Part shown: piece by piece, positions 6,414 through 15,329 of the stretch
Layout: each line of letters opens with the position of its first letter
How positions within the stretch are numbered: position 1 is the stretch's first letter
Translations under genes and position numbers: made by a program
The notes under the pieces: generated by a model
What the model saw: the letters and a program-made list of their open reading frames with translations, nothing else
Database searches by the model: none
Told to the model about the DNA's origin: nothing
Source of the DNA: Lachnospiraceae bacterium UBA1721
GTDB taxonomy: Bacteria > Bacillota > Clostridia > Lachnospirales > Lachnospiraceae
Length of the DNA: 22,346 bases
Direction of reading: 5' to 3'
Assembly (NCBI GenBank): GCA_002317155.1
Contig: DCIR01000049.1
Span: 1 to 22,346 of the forward strand

Positions 6414-7532
6414 CTAATAACTTACGTAAGGACTTGTCTCATTGTAAATCTGAGTTGAATACTCTTTAACTGTATTCGAAGGAGTATAGTTCTCGTCACC
6501 GAAAAGATACTCATGAAGCCATATAACATTGCTCTCAAGATTTACAGGAATTACGCAGCTTCCCTTCGCTCCGATGGTACCTGTTGTACGCAATGACGCT
6601 TCAGGGAAACCATTCTCATCCACAATTGTATACTTACCAACATTCTTAACAAGCTCAAGGAAGGTATCTGAATCGATAGACGTCAAAACACTGCTTGAAA
6701 CCGTATTGAAGGTTCGTACTATTGTATCTGCATCTGCCTTCTTGGCCTGATCCATCGCAGCCTGGAGAACTTCTCTTTGTCTCTCTGCACGCTTGAAGTC
6801 ATCACCTGCAGTATATCTGATACGGCAATAAGCAGAAGCCTGCACACCATTAAGAAGCTGATATCCTGTCTGAGTGACAGGAGTATAATCACACTTAAGA
6901 ACCTCACTAATTCCAATCTGATAGTTGTTCAAGTGATCGATTTCGCTGCTGTCAACATCGATGTATACGCCACCAAGACAGTCAATTGCATCAGCTAGTC
7001 CTTTGTAGCTGATTGCAACCCAGTTGCTTATATCAAGATCAAGATTTGAATTGAGCATACTGATTGCAACATTTCCGCCTCCGAGTGCATATGCTGCATT
7101 ACACTTCTGATATCCACCCGAACCGGTATTCAGATAAGTATCACGGTATACGCTGCAGAGCTTAACATCACCCGTATCCTGGTTAACGCTGACAATAATG
7201 ATGGTATCGCTTCGAGATCCCTTTTCCAGCGCAGATATACCGGTAGAAGTAGCGTCTATTCCAAACAGAGCGATATTCATATATCCGCTCATTGTTCCGC
7301 CTTCCTGAGTCATCTGCTGAACCTCCTGAGATATACCCATATCTTCCGGAGTAAGATTTTCATTATTTACAATTGCGAAGCTTGGTCCACCGGTTTTATC
7401 GCCATTATTGTATTTATTGTTAAAAAACCATATCAACACGGATATAAGTCCGACAATAACCAGTATTTCTATAATAAAGATTACTATCTTTACGCCGCTC
7501 TTTCCTCCGCGTCTTCCTGTACTTCCTGCCAT
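6414..7532 (-). CDS. LytR-CpsA-Psr (LCP) family glycopolymer-peptidoglycan ligase
   Basis: A 372-residue membrane protein with a short basic cytoplasmic start, one membrane helix (about 14-37) and an extracellular LCP domain (about 82-270). I start it at MAGSTG (7532), since GGAG lies 7 bases before it; an ATG at 7550 touching the previous stop codon has no such site. Family residues are present: GSRSDT and SVYRDTYL (Arg/Asp pairs that hold the pyrophosphate of the polyprenyl-linked substrate) and RIRYTAGDDFKRAERQR. LCP enzymes move teichoic acid, capsule or other glycopolymers from undecaprenyl diphosphate to peptidoglycan. Lying 18 bases behind the sugar-1-phosphate transferase gene and followed by a terminator, it probably attaches the polysaccharide made by this locus to the wall; that link is inference. 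Confidence 0.92.
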   Translation of the reverse strand: MAGSTGRRGGKSGVKIVIFIIEILVIVGLISVLIWFFNNKYNNGDKTGGPSFAIVNNENLTPEDMGISQEVQQMTQEGGTMSGYMNIALFGIDATSTGISALEKGSRSDTIIIVSVNQDTGDVKLCSVYRDTYLNTGSGGYQKCNAAYALGGGNVAISMLNSNLDLDISNWVAISYKGLADAIDCLGGVYIDVDSSEIDHLNNYQIGISEVLKCDYTPVTQTGYQLLNGVQASAYCRIRYTAGDDFKRAERQREVLQAAMDQAKKADADTIVRTFNTVSSSVLTSIDSDTFLELVKNVGKYTIVDENGFPEASLRTTGTIGAKGSCVIPVNLESNVIWLHEYLFGDENYTPSNTVKEYSTQIYNETSPYVSY

Positions 7533-7550
7533 ATTATTTCTCCAAATCAT

Positions 7551-8957
7551 TTAATAAGCATTCTTATTAATAAAGCCGGTAAAGAATGTCATTATTATTA
7601 TTTTAATATCAAAAAAGAATGTCCAATTTTCTATATAGTACAAGTCAAATTCTATTCTCTTCTTGATAGAAGTATCTCCGCGCAAACCGTTAACCTGCGC
7701 CCATCCTGTAAGTCCCGGACGCACCTGATGCTTAACCATATATCGCGGTATTTCCTCACGGAATTTATCAACAAACTGAGGTCTCTCCGGTCTCGGTCCC
7801 ACAAGACTCATATCACCAATCAGTATATTGAACAGCTGAGGCAGTTCATCAATACTTGTCTTTCTAATAAATCTTCCGATTGGTGTGACTCTGGGATCTC
7901 CCTTGGTAGTCCATCCCTGTTTTTCTTCCTTCTCAGTCTGGACTCTCATGGATCTGAATTTATACATATAAAAATTCTCGCCATGGTATCCGACTCTCTC
8001 CTGCTTGAACAGTACAGGGCCCTTACTCGTGATTTTTACTAATAAAGCCACAACAATCATTATAGGAGAAGTAATGATTATTCCAAACAAAGCGCCCAAA
8101 ATATCTACTATTCGCTTTATAACTCTGTTAGCTGCATTTGACAGCGGTACATATCTGATATTGACAACCGCAAGGCCATCCAAATCCTCAGTATATGGCT
8201 TTGTCGGGACTATACTGTTGTAATCGGGAATAAACTTAGTGTGCACTCCGTTTTTCTCGCAGATACCAACAGTCTCCTCAAGGAAATCGTAATCCTTAAG
8301 TGTAAGCGTAATCGATACCTCATCAAAGCTGTTATCCTGAATAATACTCTCAAGAGAATCAAGCTTACCCAAGACCTTAATTCCGTAATACTCTGTACCG
8401 ACAGGCACCATATTATCCAGTATTCCCACAACATTGTATCCCCATTCGGGATTATTGCGAATTCTGTCAATGTAAGCCTCTGCCGAACGCGAATAACCAA
8501 CCAAAAGCACATGCTTCTTATTGTATCCGTTCAGTCTTATTCTTCTCAAAATACTTCGAATCATTATTCTGAAAAAAGACTCGATGCACATACTGAGAAT
8601 AAAGAAAATACCTATAACAGATCTGGCATAGGGTCTTCCGTGAATAATACCGAACAGTGCAATCACCAGCACACCAAGGCCTACTATATTGGCCCTGAGA
8701 AGCACGCCTAATTCTCCCCATATTCCGATAGTTCTCTTGGGTGTGTATACATTAGTCATAAGATAAATAACAAGATATACACCTATCAAAAAAGGAAGCA
8801 GTGCCACATAGCTGTTAAGCGGGAGCACTCCCGGTCCCGGTTCCTTACGCAATATATAAAATTTTATCAAATATCCCAATACAAACGAACCGCCTAAGAT
8901 GACTGCATCAATAAGCACCATCAGTTTGTTTAAGATTGACTGATTATTTTTAATCAT
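7551..8957 (-). CDS. Polyprenyl-phosphate sugar-1-phosphate transferase (WbaP/EPS type)
   Basis: A 468-residue integral membrane enzyme that starts glycan synthesis by moving a sugar-1-phosphate from a nucleotide sugar to undecaprenyl phosphate. It has about four N-terminal membrane helices (within 12-135), a Rossmann-like CoA-binding-type domain (about 145-265, HVLLVGYSRSAEAY), then a hydrophobic segment and the catalytic bacterial sugar transferase domain (about 280-468). The signature residues are present: KRIVDILGAL, YKFRSM, SIDELPQ with the Asp370-Glu371 pair, LVGPRPERP and VRPGLTGWAQVNG. The size and three-part layout match the large WbaP/WcaJ/CpsE class; the sugar (glucose, galactose or other) cannot be read from sequence. 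It has its own promoter upstream and is cotranscribed with the LCP gene. The ribosome site is modest (GGTG, 5 bases before ATG). Confidence 0.93.
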   Translation of the reverse strand: MIKNNQSILNKLMVLIDAVILGGSFVLGYLIKFYILRKEPGPGVLPLNSYVALLPFLIGVYLVIYLMTNVYTPKRTIGIWGELGVLLRANIVGLGVLVIALFGIIHGRPYARSVIGIFFILSMCIESFFRIMIRSILRRIRLNGYNKKHVLLVGYSRSAEAYIDRIRNNPEWGYNVVGILDNMVPVGTEYYGIKVLGKLDSLESIIQDNSFDEVSITLTLKDYDFLEETVGICEKNGVHTKFIPDYNSIVPTKPYTEDLDGLAVVNIRYVPLSNAANRVIKRIVDILGALFGIIITSPIMIVVALLVKITSKGPVLFKQERVGYHGENFYMYKFRSMRVQTEKEEKQGWTTKGDPRVTPIGRFIRKTSIDELPQLFNILIGDMSLVGPRPERPQFVDKFREEIPRYMVKHQVRPGLTGWAQVNGLRGDTSIKKRIEFDLYYIENWTFFFDIKIIIMTFFTGFINKNAY

Positions 8958-9013
8958 CTGTACACCAATCCGTAACCATCAGATTAACAATTATATATGG
9001 TGATGCTTATATC

Positions 9014-9042
9014 ATTATATAATTCCGCACATTCCCGGGCAA
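9014..9042 (-). promoter_or_regulatory. Promoter of the sugar-transferase/LCP unit
   Basis: On the minus strand TTGCCC (9042-9037), a 17-bp spacer and a perfect TATAAT (9019-9014) form a good vegetative promoter with a leader of about 50 bases. A 6-2-6 dyad, TTAAGA/TCTTAA (9044-9057), sits immediately upstream of the -35 box, between it and the terminator of the preceding unit. Confidence 0.65.
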
Positions 9043-9058
9043 ATTAAGATTTCTTAAG

Positions 9059-9112
9059 AAAAATACCGCTCTTAGTTAATGTCATAGAAAAACTACATTA
9101 ACTAAAAGCGGT
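9059..9112 (-). terminator. Long-stem intrinsic terminator closing the main glycosyltransferase unit
   Basis: On the minus strand an 18-bp stem (9112-9095 paired with 9082-9065, one G-U pair) with a 12-base loop is followed by ATTTTTC. It begins 5 bases after the stop codon of the preceding GT2 gene. The T tract lies only on the minus-strand side, so it works in that direction. Confidence 0.92.
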
Positions 9113-9117
9113 ATACA

Positions 9118-10098
9118 TTAATTTCCATCCTTTATTATAGGAATAAGGTTCATCCATAACTCAACCTGAATCTTAAACAAAGGACCTATATTTTTAAATC
9201 CAAGCTTAACCTTGTGTGCTTTTCCTTCTTCACTCAAAGCGCGCTTCCATCCCTCTACAAAACCTCTTGCATACTGCAGTCCCATTCTCTTTTTGCAAAA
9301 GAAAACAAACTTGGTGATAAAGCCTGCAAGCAGCGGAATAAAGTTAAGGATTATCTGCCATATCGGCATATTCTTGGCTATGACATACACATTGTTGGCA
9401 GATGAAAGCTCAGTCTTTCTGGTATTATATCTTGAACCGGTCGAAGCACTTCCGTAATGAAGCACTCTGGCTGTTGGCTCATATCGATTGTAATATCCGA
9501 AAAGCTTAGCTCTGTATCCGATATCCAAATCCTCTAAATAGGCGAAGTGCAATTCGTCAAAATATCCGATTTTTTCAAATACCGATCTTCTGTAAATAGC
9601 TGCCCCGCCACATGCAGAAAAGACCTTACACGGTTTATTGAAATCCTCTGCCGGCTTACCCTTGCCTCTTGATCTGCTCCAGCCGAGGCAACAGTACAAA
9701 TCACCCGCATCATCCAAAAGCATTTCGTCATCCCACATCAGCATTTGAGCACTTACAGAGAAACACTTTTTTCTCTTGCTGATTGCACTGTACAGGCCCT
9801 GGACAAATCCTGTGTATGCCTTGGTATCATTGTTAAGTAAAATCACGTAAGGTGACTTACTCTTTTTAATTCCAAGGTTAACTGCATGGCAAAAGCCTGT
9901 GTTGCTGTCCAGAAAAATGCTTCTCACCCAACCACAGCTCTTAAGGTATTCTACGCTTCCGTCTGTAGATCCGTTATCTATGACAAGAACCTCATAGTCT
10001 ACCATTGCACGCTGGTTTTCCGGCCTTAATGATTCAATGCACTCCGGAAGGAATTTCATTCCGTCAAAATTTGGTATTACGACTGTTACTTTTTCCAT
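9118..10098 (-). CDS. GT2 glycosyltransferase (WbbL/rhamnosyltransferase-like, membrane-associated)
   Basis: A 326-residue GT-A family 2 enzyme. Started at MEKVTV (10098) because GGGAG lies 5 bases before it; this start lies 13 bases inside the end of the preceding gene, so the two are translationally coupled. The fold begins VTVVIPNFDG, with VIDNGSTDGS (nucleotide binding), LLNNDT (the DxD-type metal site), CGGAAIYRR and FAYLEDLDIGYR (acceptor and catalytic region). A hydrophobic segment at about 243-268 and basic patches suggest membrane attachment at the C-terminal part. The family adds single sugars, often rhamnose, to lipid-linked oligosaccharides; the exact donor is not visible. It is the last gene of the main unit, followed at once by a strong terminator. 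Confidence 0.88.
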   Translation of the reverse strand: MEKVTVVIPNFDGMKFLPECIESLRPENQRAMVDYEVLVIDNGSTDGSVEYLKSCGWVRSIFLDSNTGFCHAVNLGIKKSKSPYVILLNNDTKAYTGFVQGLYSAISKRKKCFSVSAQMLMWDDEMLLDDAGDLYCCLGWSRSRGKGKPAEDFNKPCKVFSACGGAAIYRRSVFEKIGYFDELHFAYLEDLDIGYRAKLFGYYNRYEPTARVLHYGSASTGSRYNTRKTELSSANNVYVIAKNMPIWQIILNFIPLLAGFITKFVFFCKKRMGLQYARGFVEGWKRALSEEGKAHKVKLGFKNIGPLFKIQVELWMNLIPIIKDGN

Positions 10099-11552
10099 AC
10101 AGTCTCCCATTCGGGCTGATATAACAAAGTATATCCTGCCGCAATAATAGCTTCAGAAAGATCATAGCTCAAGCAGGGAATATCGCAATCCTTGGGCAAT
10201 GTACGGTAATCAAATATTCTGTCCCACTGATGTACCGATGCTGTAGAATCAGGTCTGCATGTAGCATGCGTCTCCTTATATCGAATACCTGTAACCTCTC
10301 TGAACAATGGCCACAGCTCTTTTCGTAATCTCAAGCATCTAAGATCAAGAGCCTCTACCTGCTGTGAAAGTACTGCTCTGTGCATATATCCGGTATATGC
10401 TGCCGGCATTCCGAAATAATATCCGGCTCCGTTAATATCCATCGCTCCGCCGATAATCTTGCCGCTCTTACTTCTCTTAAGAACTCGGCCTCCGATAGCT
10501 CCCAATTTCTCACGAAAATCGAACGGATCACTCTTATAGTCAAGTCTGTAGTAACCAAGATGTCTGATTCCCACAGCCTCTGCATTCCAACCCATAGCGT
10601 CCACAGCTGACTGTACTGCTCTGCGACCTGCCTCATACGCATATTCCTTGCTCTGAGGGTTGCCTGCAGTCGAACTGCTGTGGCATCTCCAGTGATACAA
10701 GACCTTGGGAATATGAACAATCGGTCTGTCGTCAGCCAACCATACGCGAAGCACCAGATCAAAATCCTGAGCTCCATCAAACTCTTTCCTAAGCAACAGA
10801 CTCTTGAGCAATTCCGCCTCAACAACGGTAAAATGGCAGACATAATTATTGCTCAAAATATAATCCGGATTGAAATCCAGCTTATAGTGCGGCTCGGTAA
10901 AGACAGTTCCGTTCTCGTTACACTTATCCTCGTCGGAATATACCATCTTAGGTCTTCCGTGAACAATGTTGGTACGAGAAAAAAGCTTGTCGCTTGATCC
11001 GGTCTCGTCCTCATACTTACCTGCATAGATAGCTCGTGCCATCTCATACAGTGCGTCTTCCGTCAACAAATCATCATGATCCAAAAGTCCGATATAATCG
11101 CCTTCGGCCTCCAGAATTCCTTCATTTGTATTATCAGAAATTCCTTCATTTTTGGTGAGAGGCATATATCTGACTCTCTCAACATGCATCTCTGCCGGAA
11201 ATGACTTAAGACAATAATCGAGTTCTTTTTTGACAATATTGTCCTGCGAAGCATCGGCTATAATCAGCTGAAGATTTGAATAGGTCTGTCCCAACACACT
11301 GTTCAAAAGTTCCTTAAGGAAATACTTAGGTGTGTTATATGCGGGAACCACGATACTAAACTTAATAGAATCATTGGCTGCCGCCCATTTTCTCTGACGT
11401 TCCCTCTCATCTTCAGAAAGGACATAAGGCTCATAGGGAGCCTTACGTCCTTCCATAATTTCTTCTTTAGCCGCATAGTATGTATTGACCACACCGTTGC
11501 GCTTCATATAATGATATGCTCTTTTTATGTTTTCTTTAGATAAAACAGGCAT
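10086..11552 (-). CDS. GT2 glycosyltransferase with one intact and one half-deleted GT domain
   Basis: A 488-residue protein. After a basic N-terminal segment (about 1-60) comes a complete GT-A domain (about 64-290): SIVVPAYNTP, IIADASQD, GLLDHDDLL with the metal-binding acids at 158-161, VYSDED, LSNNYVCHF, DGAQDFDLVLR and HWRCHSSSTAG. The part from about 351 (GAIGGRVLKRSKSG) onward resembles the later half of a second GT2 domain, as in the 609-residue neighbour (CVGGKLLYQDN...), but the first roughly 100 residues of that domain, including its nucleotide and metal sites, are absent. No frameshift is needed, so this looks like a clean internal deletion or a stable shortened form. Probably only one sugar-transfer activity remains. 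Ribosome site GGAG, 6 bases before ATG. It lies behind pgcA, and its end overlaps the next GT2 gene. Confidence 0.85.
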   Translation of the reverse strand: MPVLSKENIKRAYHYMKRNGVVNTYYAAKEEIMEGRKAPYEPYVLSEDERERQRKWAAANDSIKFSIVVPAYNTPKYFLKELLNSVLGQTYSNLQLIIADASQDNIVKKELDYCLKSFPAEMHVERVRYMPLTKNEGISDNTNEGILEAEGDYIGLLDHDDLLTEDALYEMARAIYAGKYEDETGSSDKLFSRTNIVHGRPKMVYSDEDKCNENGTVFTEPHYKLDFNPDYILSNNYVCHFTVVEAELLKSLLLRKEFDGAQDFDLVLRVWLADDRPIVHIPKVLYHWRCHSSSTAGNPQSKEYAYEAGRRAVQSAVDAMGWNAEAVGIRHLGYYRLDYKSDPFDFREKLGAIGGRVLKRSKSGKIIGGAMDINGAGYYFGMPAAYTGYMHRAVLSQQVEALDLRCLRLRKELWPLFREVTGIRYKETHATCRPDSTASVHQWDRIFDYRTLPKDCDIPCLSYDLSEAIIAAGYTLLYQPEWETVWKK

Positions 11553-11608
11553 ACAAATCTCCGTTTGAGCTATTCTTAATTCTTCGAATAGTCTCTACGT
11601 TTTATTGC

Positions 11609-13330
11609 TTAGAGCTGAGCCTTAAGGTCCTCAGTAAGCTTTGCTACTCTAGCGTTAGCATCTTCTACACTGCTGCCCTTAACACCCATATAGAACTTAA
11701 TCTTAGGCTCGGTTCCTGAAGGACGTGCACAGCACCAGTTGTTATCAGGAAGCTCGAAGTAAAGAACGTTTGATGCAGGGAGTCCTGTAGAAGACTTCTC
11801 TCCGGTCTTCATATCGGTAACAATTCCGGTCTTGTAATCTCTGAACTTGAGAACCTCAAGATCACCAAATGCCTTAGGAGGATCGTTACGAAGCTTCTCC
11901 ATGGTTGCAGCAATCTGAGCTGCGCCATCGATTCCCTTCATAGTGATGGTGTACTGAGTCTCCTTGAAGTAACCATACTTCTCATACATCTCAACCATCA
12001 TATCCCAAAGTGTCTTACCCTGCTTCTTGCAATATGCTGCAACTTCGCAGAGTCCCATAACAGCCACGATAGCATCCTTATCTCTTGAATGAGTACCGAT
12101 AAGGCATCCGTATGACTCCTCGAGTCCGAATACATAATTATTGCAACCGGTCTGCTCAAAAATCTTAATCTGCTCACCGATATACTTAAATCCGGTAAGA
12201 ACTTCTATAGTCTTTACACCGTATGCATCACTGATAGGGAATGCCATATTGGTTGTAACGATTGTTGTAACAAGTGCAGGATTTGCAGGCATGGTACCCA
12301 TTGCTGCACGCTCTCTGAGCTGATACTCTGCGCTGAGCATACCTGACATATTACCGGTGAATGATACATACTCTCCGGTCTTGGTATCCTTGCAGTATAC
12401 ACCGAGACGGTCTGCATCGGGATCGGTCGCAAGAACAATGTCTGCATCCTTTTCCTTAGCAAGGCGAAGTGCATATGTAAATGCCTTGGGATCCTCGGGA
12501 TTAGGATAATCAAGAGTAGTGAACTCAGGATCAGGTCCCTGCTGCTCTTCAACAACATATACATTCTTGAATCCAAGCTCTGCAAGGATTCTTCTTACAG
12601 GAAGGTTACCTGTTCCGCAGAGAGGAGTGTATACAATCTTGATATCATCAGCCATCTCCTTGATAATCTCGGGATGGATAATAAGCTTCTTAAGCTCTGC
12701 CATGTACTTGTCATCGATCTCGCTTCCGATAACTTCATAGAGGCCTGCTGCAATTGCATCCTCTTTGCTCATGGTCTTAACATCATGATAATTGGTGATA
12801 GCGCGAACCTCATCGATGATTCCGGTATCGTGAGGAGGTGTTACCTGTGCGCCGTCCTCCCAATATACCTTATATCCGTTGTACTCCGGAGGATTGTGGC
12901 TTGCAGTTACCATTACACCTGCGGTGCATCCAAGCTCTCTGAGTGCAAATGAAAGCTCAGGAGTAGGTCTGAGTGAATCAAAGATATATGCCTTAATTCC
13001 GTTTGCAGCAAGGCAAAGAGCAGTCTCCTGTGAAAATTCAGGGCTCATACGACGGTTATCGCAAGAAATAGCTACGCCCTTCTTGGGATCACCATTCTTA
13101 AGAATATAATTTGCAAGACCCTGGGTAGCCTTACGTACAGTGTAGATGTTCATTCTGTTGGTTCCTGCACCGATAACGCCGCGCAGACCACCTGTACCAA
13201 ACTCAAGCTCCTGGTAAAAGCGCTCCTCAACCTCAGTCTGATTGTCCTTAATTGCATTAAGCTCGTCCTTAGTTGCCTGGTCAAAATAGTCATCGTTCAA
13301 CCAAAGGTTGAATTCTTCCTGATATCCCAT
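11609..13330 (-). CDS. pgcA: Alpha-phosphoglucomutase / phosphohexomutase
   Basis: A 573-residue cytoplasmic enzyme of the alpha-D-phosphohexomutase superfamily that interconverts glucose 6-phosphate and glucose 1-phosphate (or the mannose pair). All four domain signatures are present: catalytic phosphoserine Ser144 in TASHNPPEYNGYK, Mg2+ loop DPDADR (303-308), sugar-binding GLEESYG (402-408) and phosphate-binding RPSGTEPK near the C-terminus. The length (570-580) and N-terminus EFGTGGLRG match the Bacillus PgcA type, not the shorter GlmM, so glucose is the better guess. Glucose 1-phosphate feeds UDP-glucose and dTDP-rhamnose, which fits its place among glycosyltransferases and rfbC. A perfect AGGAGG site 7 bases before ATG and a private promoter suggest strong, partly independent expression. 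Confidence 0.95.
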   Translation of the reverse strand: MGYQEEFNLWLNDDYFDQATKDELNAIKDNQTEVEERFYQELEFGTGGLRGVIGAGTNRMNIYTVRKATQGLANYILKNGDPKKGVAISCDNRRMSPEFSQETALCLAANGIKAYIFDSLRPTPELSFALRELGCTAGVMVTASHNPPEYNGYKVYWEDGAQVTPPHDTGIIDEVRAITNYHDVKTMSKEDAIAAGLYEVIGSEIDDKYMAELKKLIIHPEIIKEMADDIKIVYTPLCGTGNLPVRRILAELGFKNVYVVEEQQGPDPEFTTLDYPNPEDPKAFTYALRLAKEKDADIVLATDPDADRLGVYCKDTKTGEYVSFTGNMSGMLSAEYQLRERAAMGTMPANPALVTTIVTTNMAFPISDAYGVKTIEVLTGFKYIGEQIKIFEQTGCNNYVFGLEESYGCLIGTHSRDKDAIVAVMGLCEVAAYCKKQGKTLWDMMVEMYEKYGYFKETQYTITMKGIDGAAQIAATMEKLRNDPPKAFGDLEVLKFRDYKTGIVTDMKTGEKSSTGLPASNVLYFELPDNNWCCARPSGTEPKIKFYMGVKGSSVEDANARVAKLTEDLKAQL

Positions 13331-13383
13331 GCTTAATCCTCCTATGTAATATATTTATTTCATTAAATCTGTCATATTTTTAC

Positions 13384-13414
13384 CTGCGATACATGTATTT
13401 TATACCAATCGCAG
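13384..13414 (-). promoter_or_regulatory. Dyad in the pgcA leader
   Basis: Perfect 7-bp arms CTGCGAT and ATCGCAG flank 17 bases that contain a smaller GTAT/ATAC pair. If the promoter just upstream is used, the transcript would begin close to this hairpin, so it may be an operator next to the start site or a 5' stabilising stem. No T run follows, so it is not a terminator. Confidence 0.45.
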
Positions 13415-13418
13415 ATAT

Positions 13419-13447
13419 AGAATAATTTTATCACGAAAGCCCGACAA
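13419..13447 (-). promoter_or_regulatory. Probable pgcA promoter inside the polysaccharide locus
   Basis: On the minus strand TTGTCG (13447-13442), a 17-bp spacer and TATTCT (13424-13419) give four of six matches at each box. An overlapping extended -10, TGATAAAAT, lies in the spacer. The gap between the GT2 gene and pgcA (155 bp) holds no convincing terminator. Confidence 0.45.
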
Positions 13448-13485
13448 AATAAAGAAAAATCCTTTTTGAAAAGACATTAAAACGA

Positions 13486-15315
13486 TTATATTTTAAGCGA
13501 GTAATCACTTCGGTCCAAAGAAAAATTCGGGTTGTAATACGGATCTCCTATTTCCAGTGCCTCGTGCCATTTTGCCTTGAAAGCTTCAGACTCTTTATTG
13601 TATCTGTCGGCATTTTTACCCTTCTCATCACTGCCTCTCGAAATCGACTCGTAATGATACAGTTCCGCAAAGGGGGTGAATATGTTAAGATATCCTTTTT
13701 CTCTCGCCCTCAGGCAAAAATCCACGTCGTTAAGTGATATCTTAAATTCCTCATTCAGGCCACCGAGTTCTCTGTAAATGTCAGCCTTTACCATCAGGCA
13801 GGCGCCGGTCACAGCCGTCACATTCTGCGCATAGCAAAGTCTTCCCATATATCCGTAGTTAAGATTGCTGATACCATAATGAGTATGTCCGGCCGTCCTG
13901 TGTGCCCCAAGACCAATCACTATACCAGCATGCTGAATCGTGTTGTCCTGATAGAGAAGTTTACCTCCTACGCAGGCCACATCGGGTCTCTGCGCATACA
14001 TCAGTAATTCCTCCATCCAACGAGGTTCAATCACCTCCGTATCATTATTCAGCAGCAAAATGTAATCGCCGCCCGCAGCCTGAACTCCGAGGTTGTTTAC
14101 CGCCGAATAGTTAAACTCTCCGCCGAATCTGACTACCTTTATATTTTCAGCCTGCTCTATCTCTTTATAATATTCAAATATACTGTCTTCATCACTGTTG
14201 TTCTCAACAACAATAATCTCGTAATTCTTCCAGGTACTTTTTTCTCTGATAGAAGTTATACATCTTCTTAAGTCATCCAAATGATTTCTGTTGGGAATAA
14301 TGATCGATATCTTTGGAGTTCCTAATATCTCATACGAAATCTTAAAAATCGTCTCAAACGCTCTCGTCGAAGTTATTTCAAAATTTTTATACCCCTTACT
14401 CTCAAGATATGATTTAACCGCACCCTTGGCCGCATCTATTGCATAGCTTTTTACGCTGATATCCTTAGCCGTGCTGCCGTCATGTGACCTCCAGTAATAA
14501 AGCAGCTTAGGCACATGAACTATTCTGTCTGCCTTTGATGTAAGTCTTAGTATAAGATCATGATCCTGGCTTCCGTCATATTCTTTTCTAAACAGCCTTC
14601 CATCAACCTTGGCAGCCTCAGCAAGTTCCCTGGTAAATACCGAAAAATGACATATGTAGTTATTGGTACTCAGGTTATCAGGTGAAAAATCCGGCTTAAA
14701 ATGAGGCGTAATCATCTTGTTGATTGACTTGCCGGAAAAAGTGGTTTCATCGCAATATAAAAAGTCTGCGCCCACCCCACAAATCACCTTCATATATTCA
14801 TATAATACAGACGGGTGAAGCAAATCATCATGATCAAAAAGACCTATATAATCTCCACTCGCAAGCTCATAGCAGGCATTGGTATTCTCAGATATGCCGC
14901 CATTTTTCTCCAGACGTCCGTAAACAATTCTGGTGTCCTTATCTTTGTATTCCTTTACAATTTCCCCTACATAGTTATGCTCTGCGTCAGAGCCGTCTGC
15001 CAGACACAGTTCCCATCCTTCATAGGTCTGAGCCTGCACCGACTCAATCATCTCTCTTAAGAAAATCTCAGGAGTGTTATACAGAGGCACCAATATGCTA
15101 AAGACGATTTTTTTGTCAAAAACCGTCTCGCGTTCAGCCTTTGCTCTTTCTTCATTCGGGAAAGAGACCGTTCCGTATCTTTTCTGAGCCCTGTTTCTTA
15201 AGATTCTGGAATGAACTTTCTTAAAAAATCCTTTGGGACCACCAAGATTTTTTACCCTTTTCCAGTTTTTAGAAATACTGTATTTAATTGACTTAAGTTT
15301 ACTGTTTTGTGCCAC
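13486..15315 (-). CDS. Bifunctional tandem GT2 glycosyltransferase (two complete GT domains)
   Basis: A 609-residue protein with a basic N-terminus (about 1-50) and two full GT-A family 2 domains. Domain 1 (about 70-290): FSILVPLYNTP, LADGSD, GLFDHDDLL (acids at 161-164), LYCDET, HFKPDFSPDN, GSQDHDLILR, YYWRSHDGSTA. Domain 2 (about 335-565): ISIIIPNRNH, IVVENNSDEDS, LLNNDTEV, CVGGKLLY, LNDVDFCLRAREKGY, then the DPYYNPNFSLD tail common in this class. Such tandem enzymes build two successive linkages in rhamnan-type O-antigen and S-layer glycan clusters; linkages here are unknown. The start is GTG at 15315, 14 bases after the previous stop, with only a GAG-type weak ribosome site, so translation probably relies on coupling to the upstream gene. 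It is the intact reference for its two shortened relatives. Confidence 0.9.
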   Translation of the reverse strand: MAQNSKLKSIKYSISKNWKRVKNLGGPKGFFKKVHSRILRNRAQKRYGTVSFPNEERAKAERETVFDKKIVFSILVPLYNTPEIFLREMIESVQAQTYEGWELCLADGSDAEHNYVGEIVKEYKDKDTRIVYGRLEKNGGISENTNACYELASGDYIGLFDHDDLLHPSVLYEYMKVICGVGADFLYCDETTFSGKSINKMITPHFKPDFSPDNLSTNNYICHFSVFTRELAEAAKVDGRLFRKEYDGSQDHDLILRLTSKADRIVHVPKLLYYWRSHDGSTAKDISVKSYAIDAAKGAVKSYLESKGYKNFEITSTRAFETIFKISYEILGTPKISIIIPNRNHLDDLRRCITSIREKSTWKNYEIIVVENNSDEDSIFEYYKEIEQAENIKVVRFGGEFNYSAVNNLGVQAAGGDYILLLNNDTEVIEPRWMEELLMYAQRPDVACVGGKLLYQDNTIQHAGIVIGLGAHRTAGHTHYGISNLNYGYMGRLCYAQNVTAVTGACLMVKADIYRELGGLNEEFKISLNDVDFCLRAREKGYLNIFTPFAELYHYESISRGSDEKGKNADRYNKESEAFKAKWHEALEIGDPYYNPNFSLDRSDYSLKI

Positions 15316-15329
15316 TTATCGTCACTCTC

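Noticed and set aside
9065..9112. Long inverted repeat as the remnant of an insertion element (MITE)
   Set aside because: The stem has a T tract on one side only, starts 5 bases after a stop codon, and shows no target-site duplication that I can see; a terminator explains it better.
10086..11552. Frameshifted pseudogene (shortened second GT domain)
   Set aside because: The frame is open throughout, the first domain is intact, the ribosome site is good, and the 3' end overlaps the next gene in an orderly way. An in-frame deletion fits better than decay.
11570..11591. Terminator between pgcA and the following GT2 gene (CTATTC/GAATAG stem)
   Set aside because: The stem is 6 bp, A-T rich and has no T run, so transcription probably continues.
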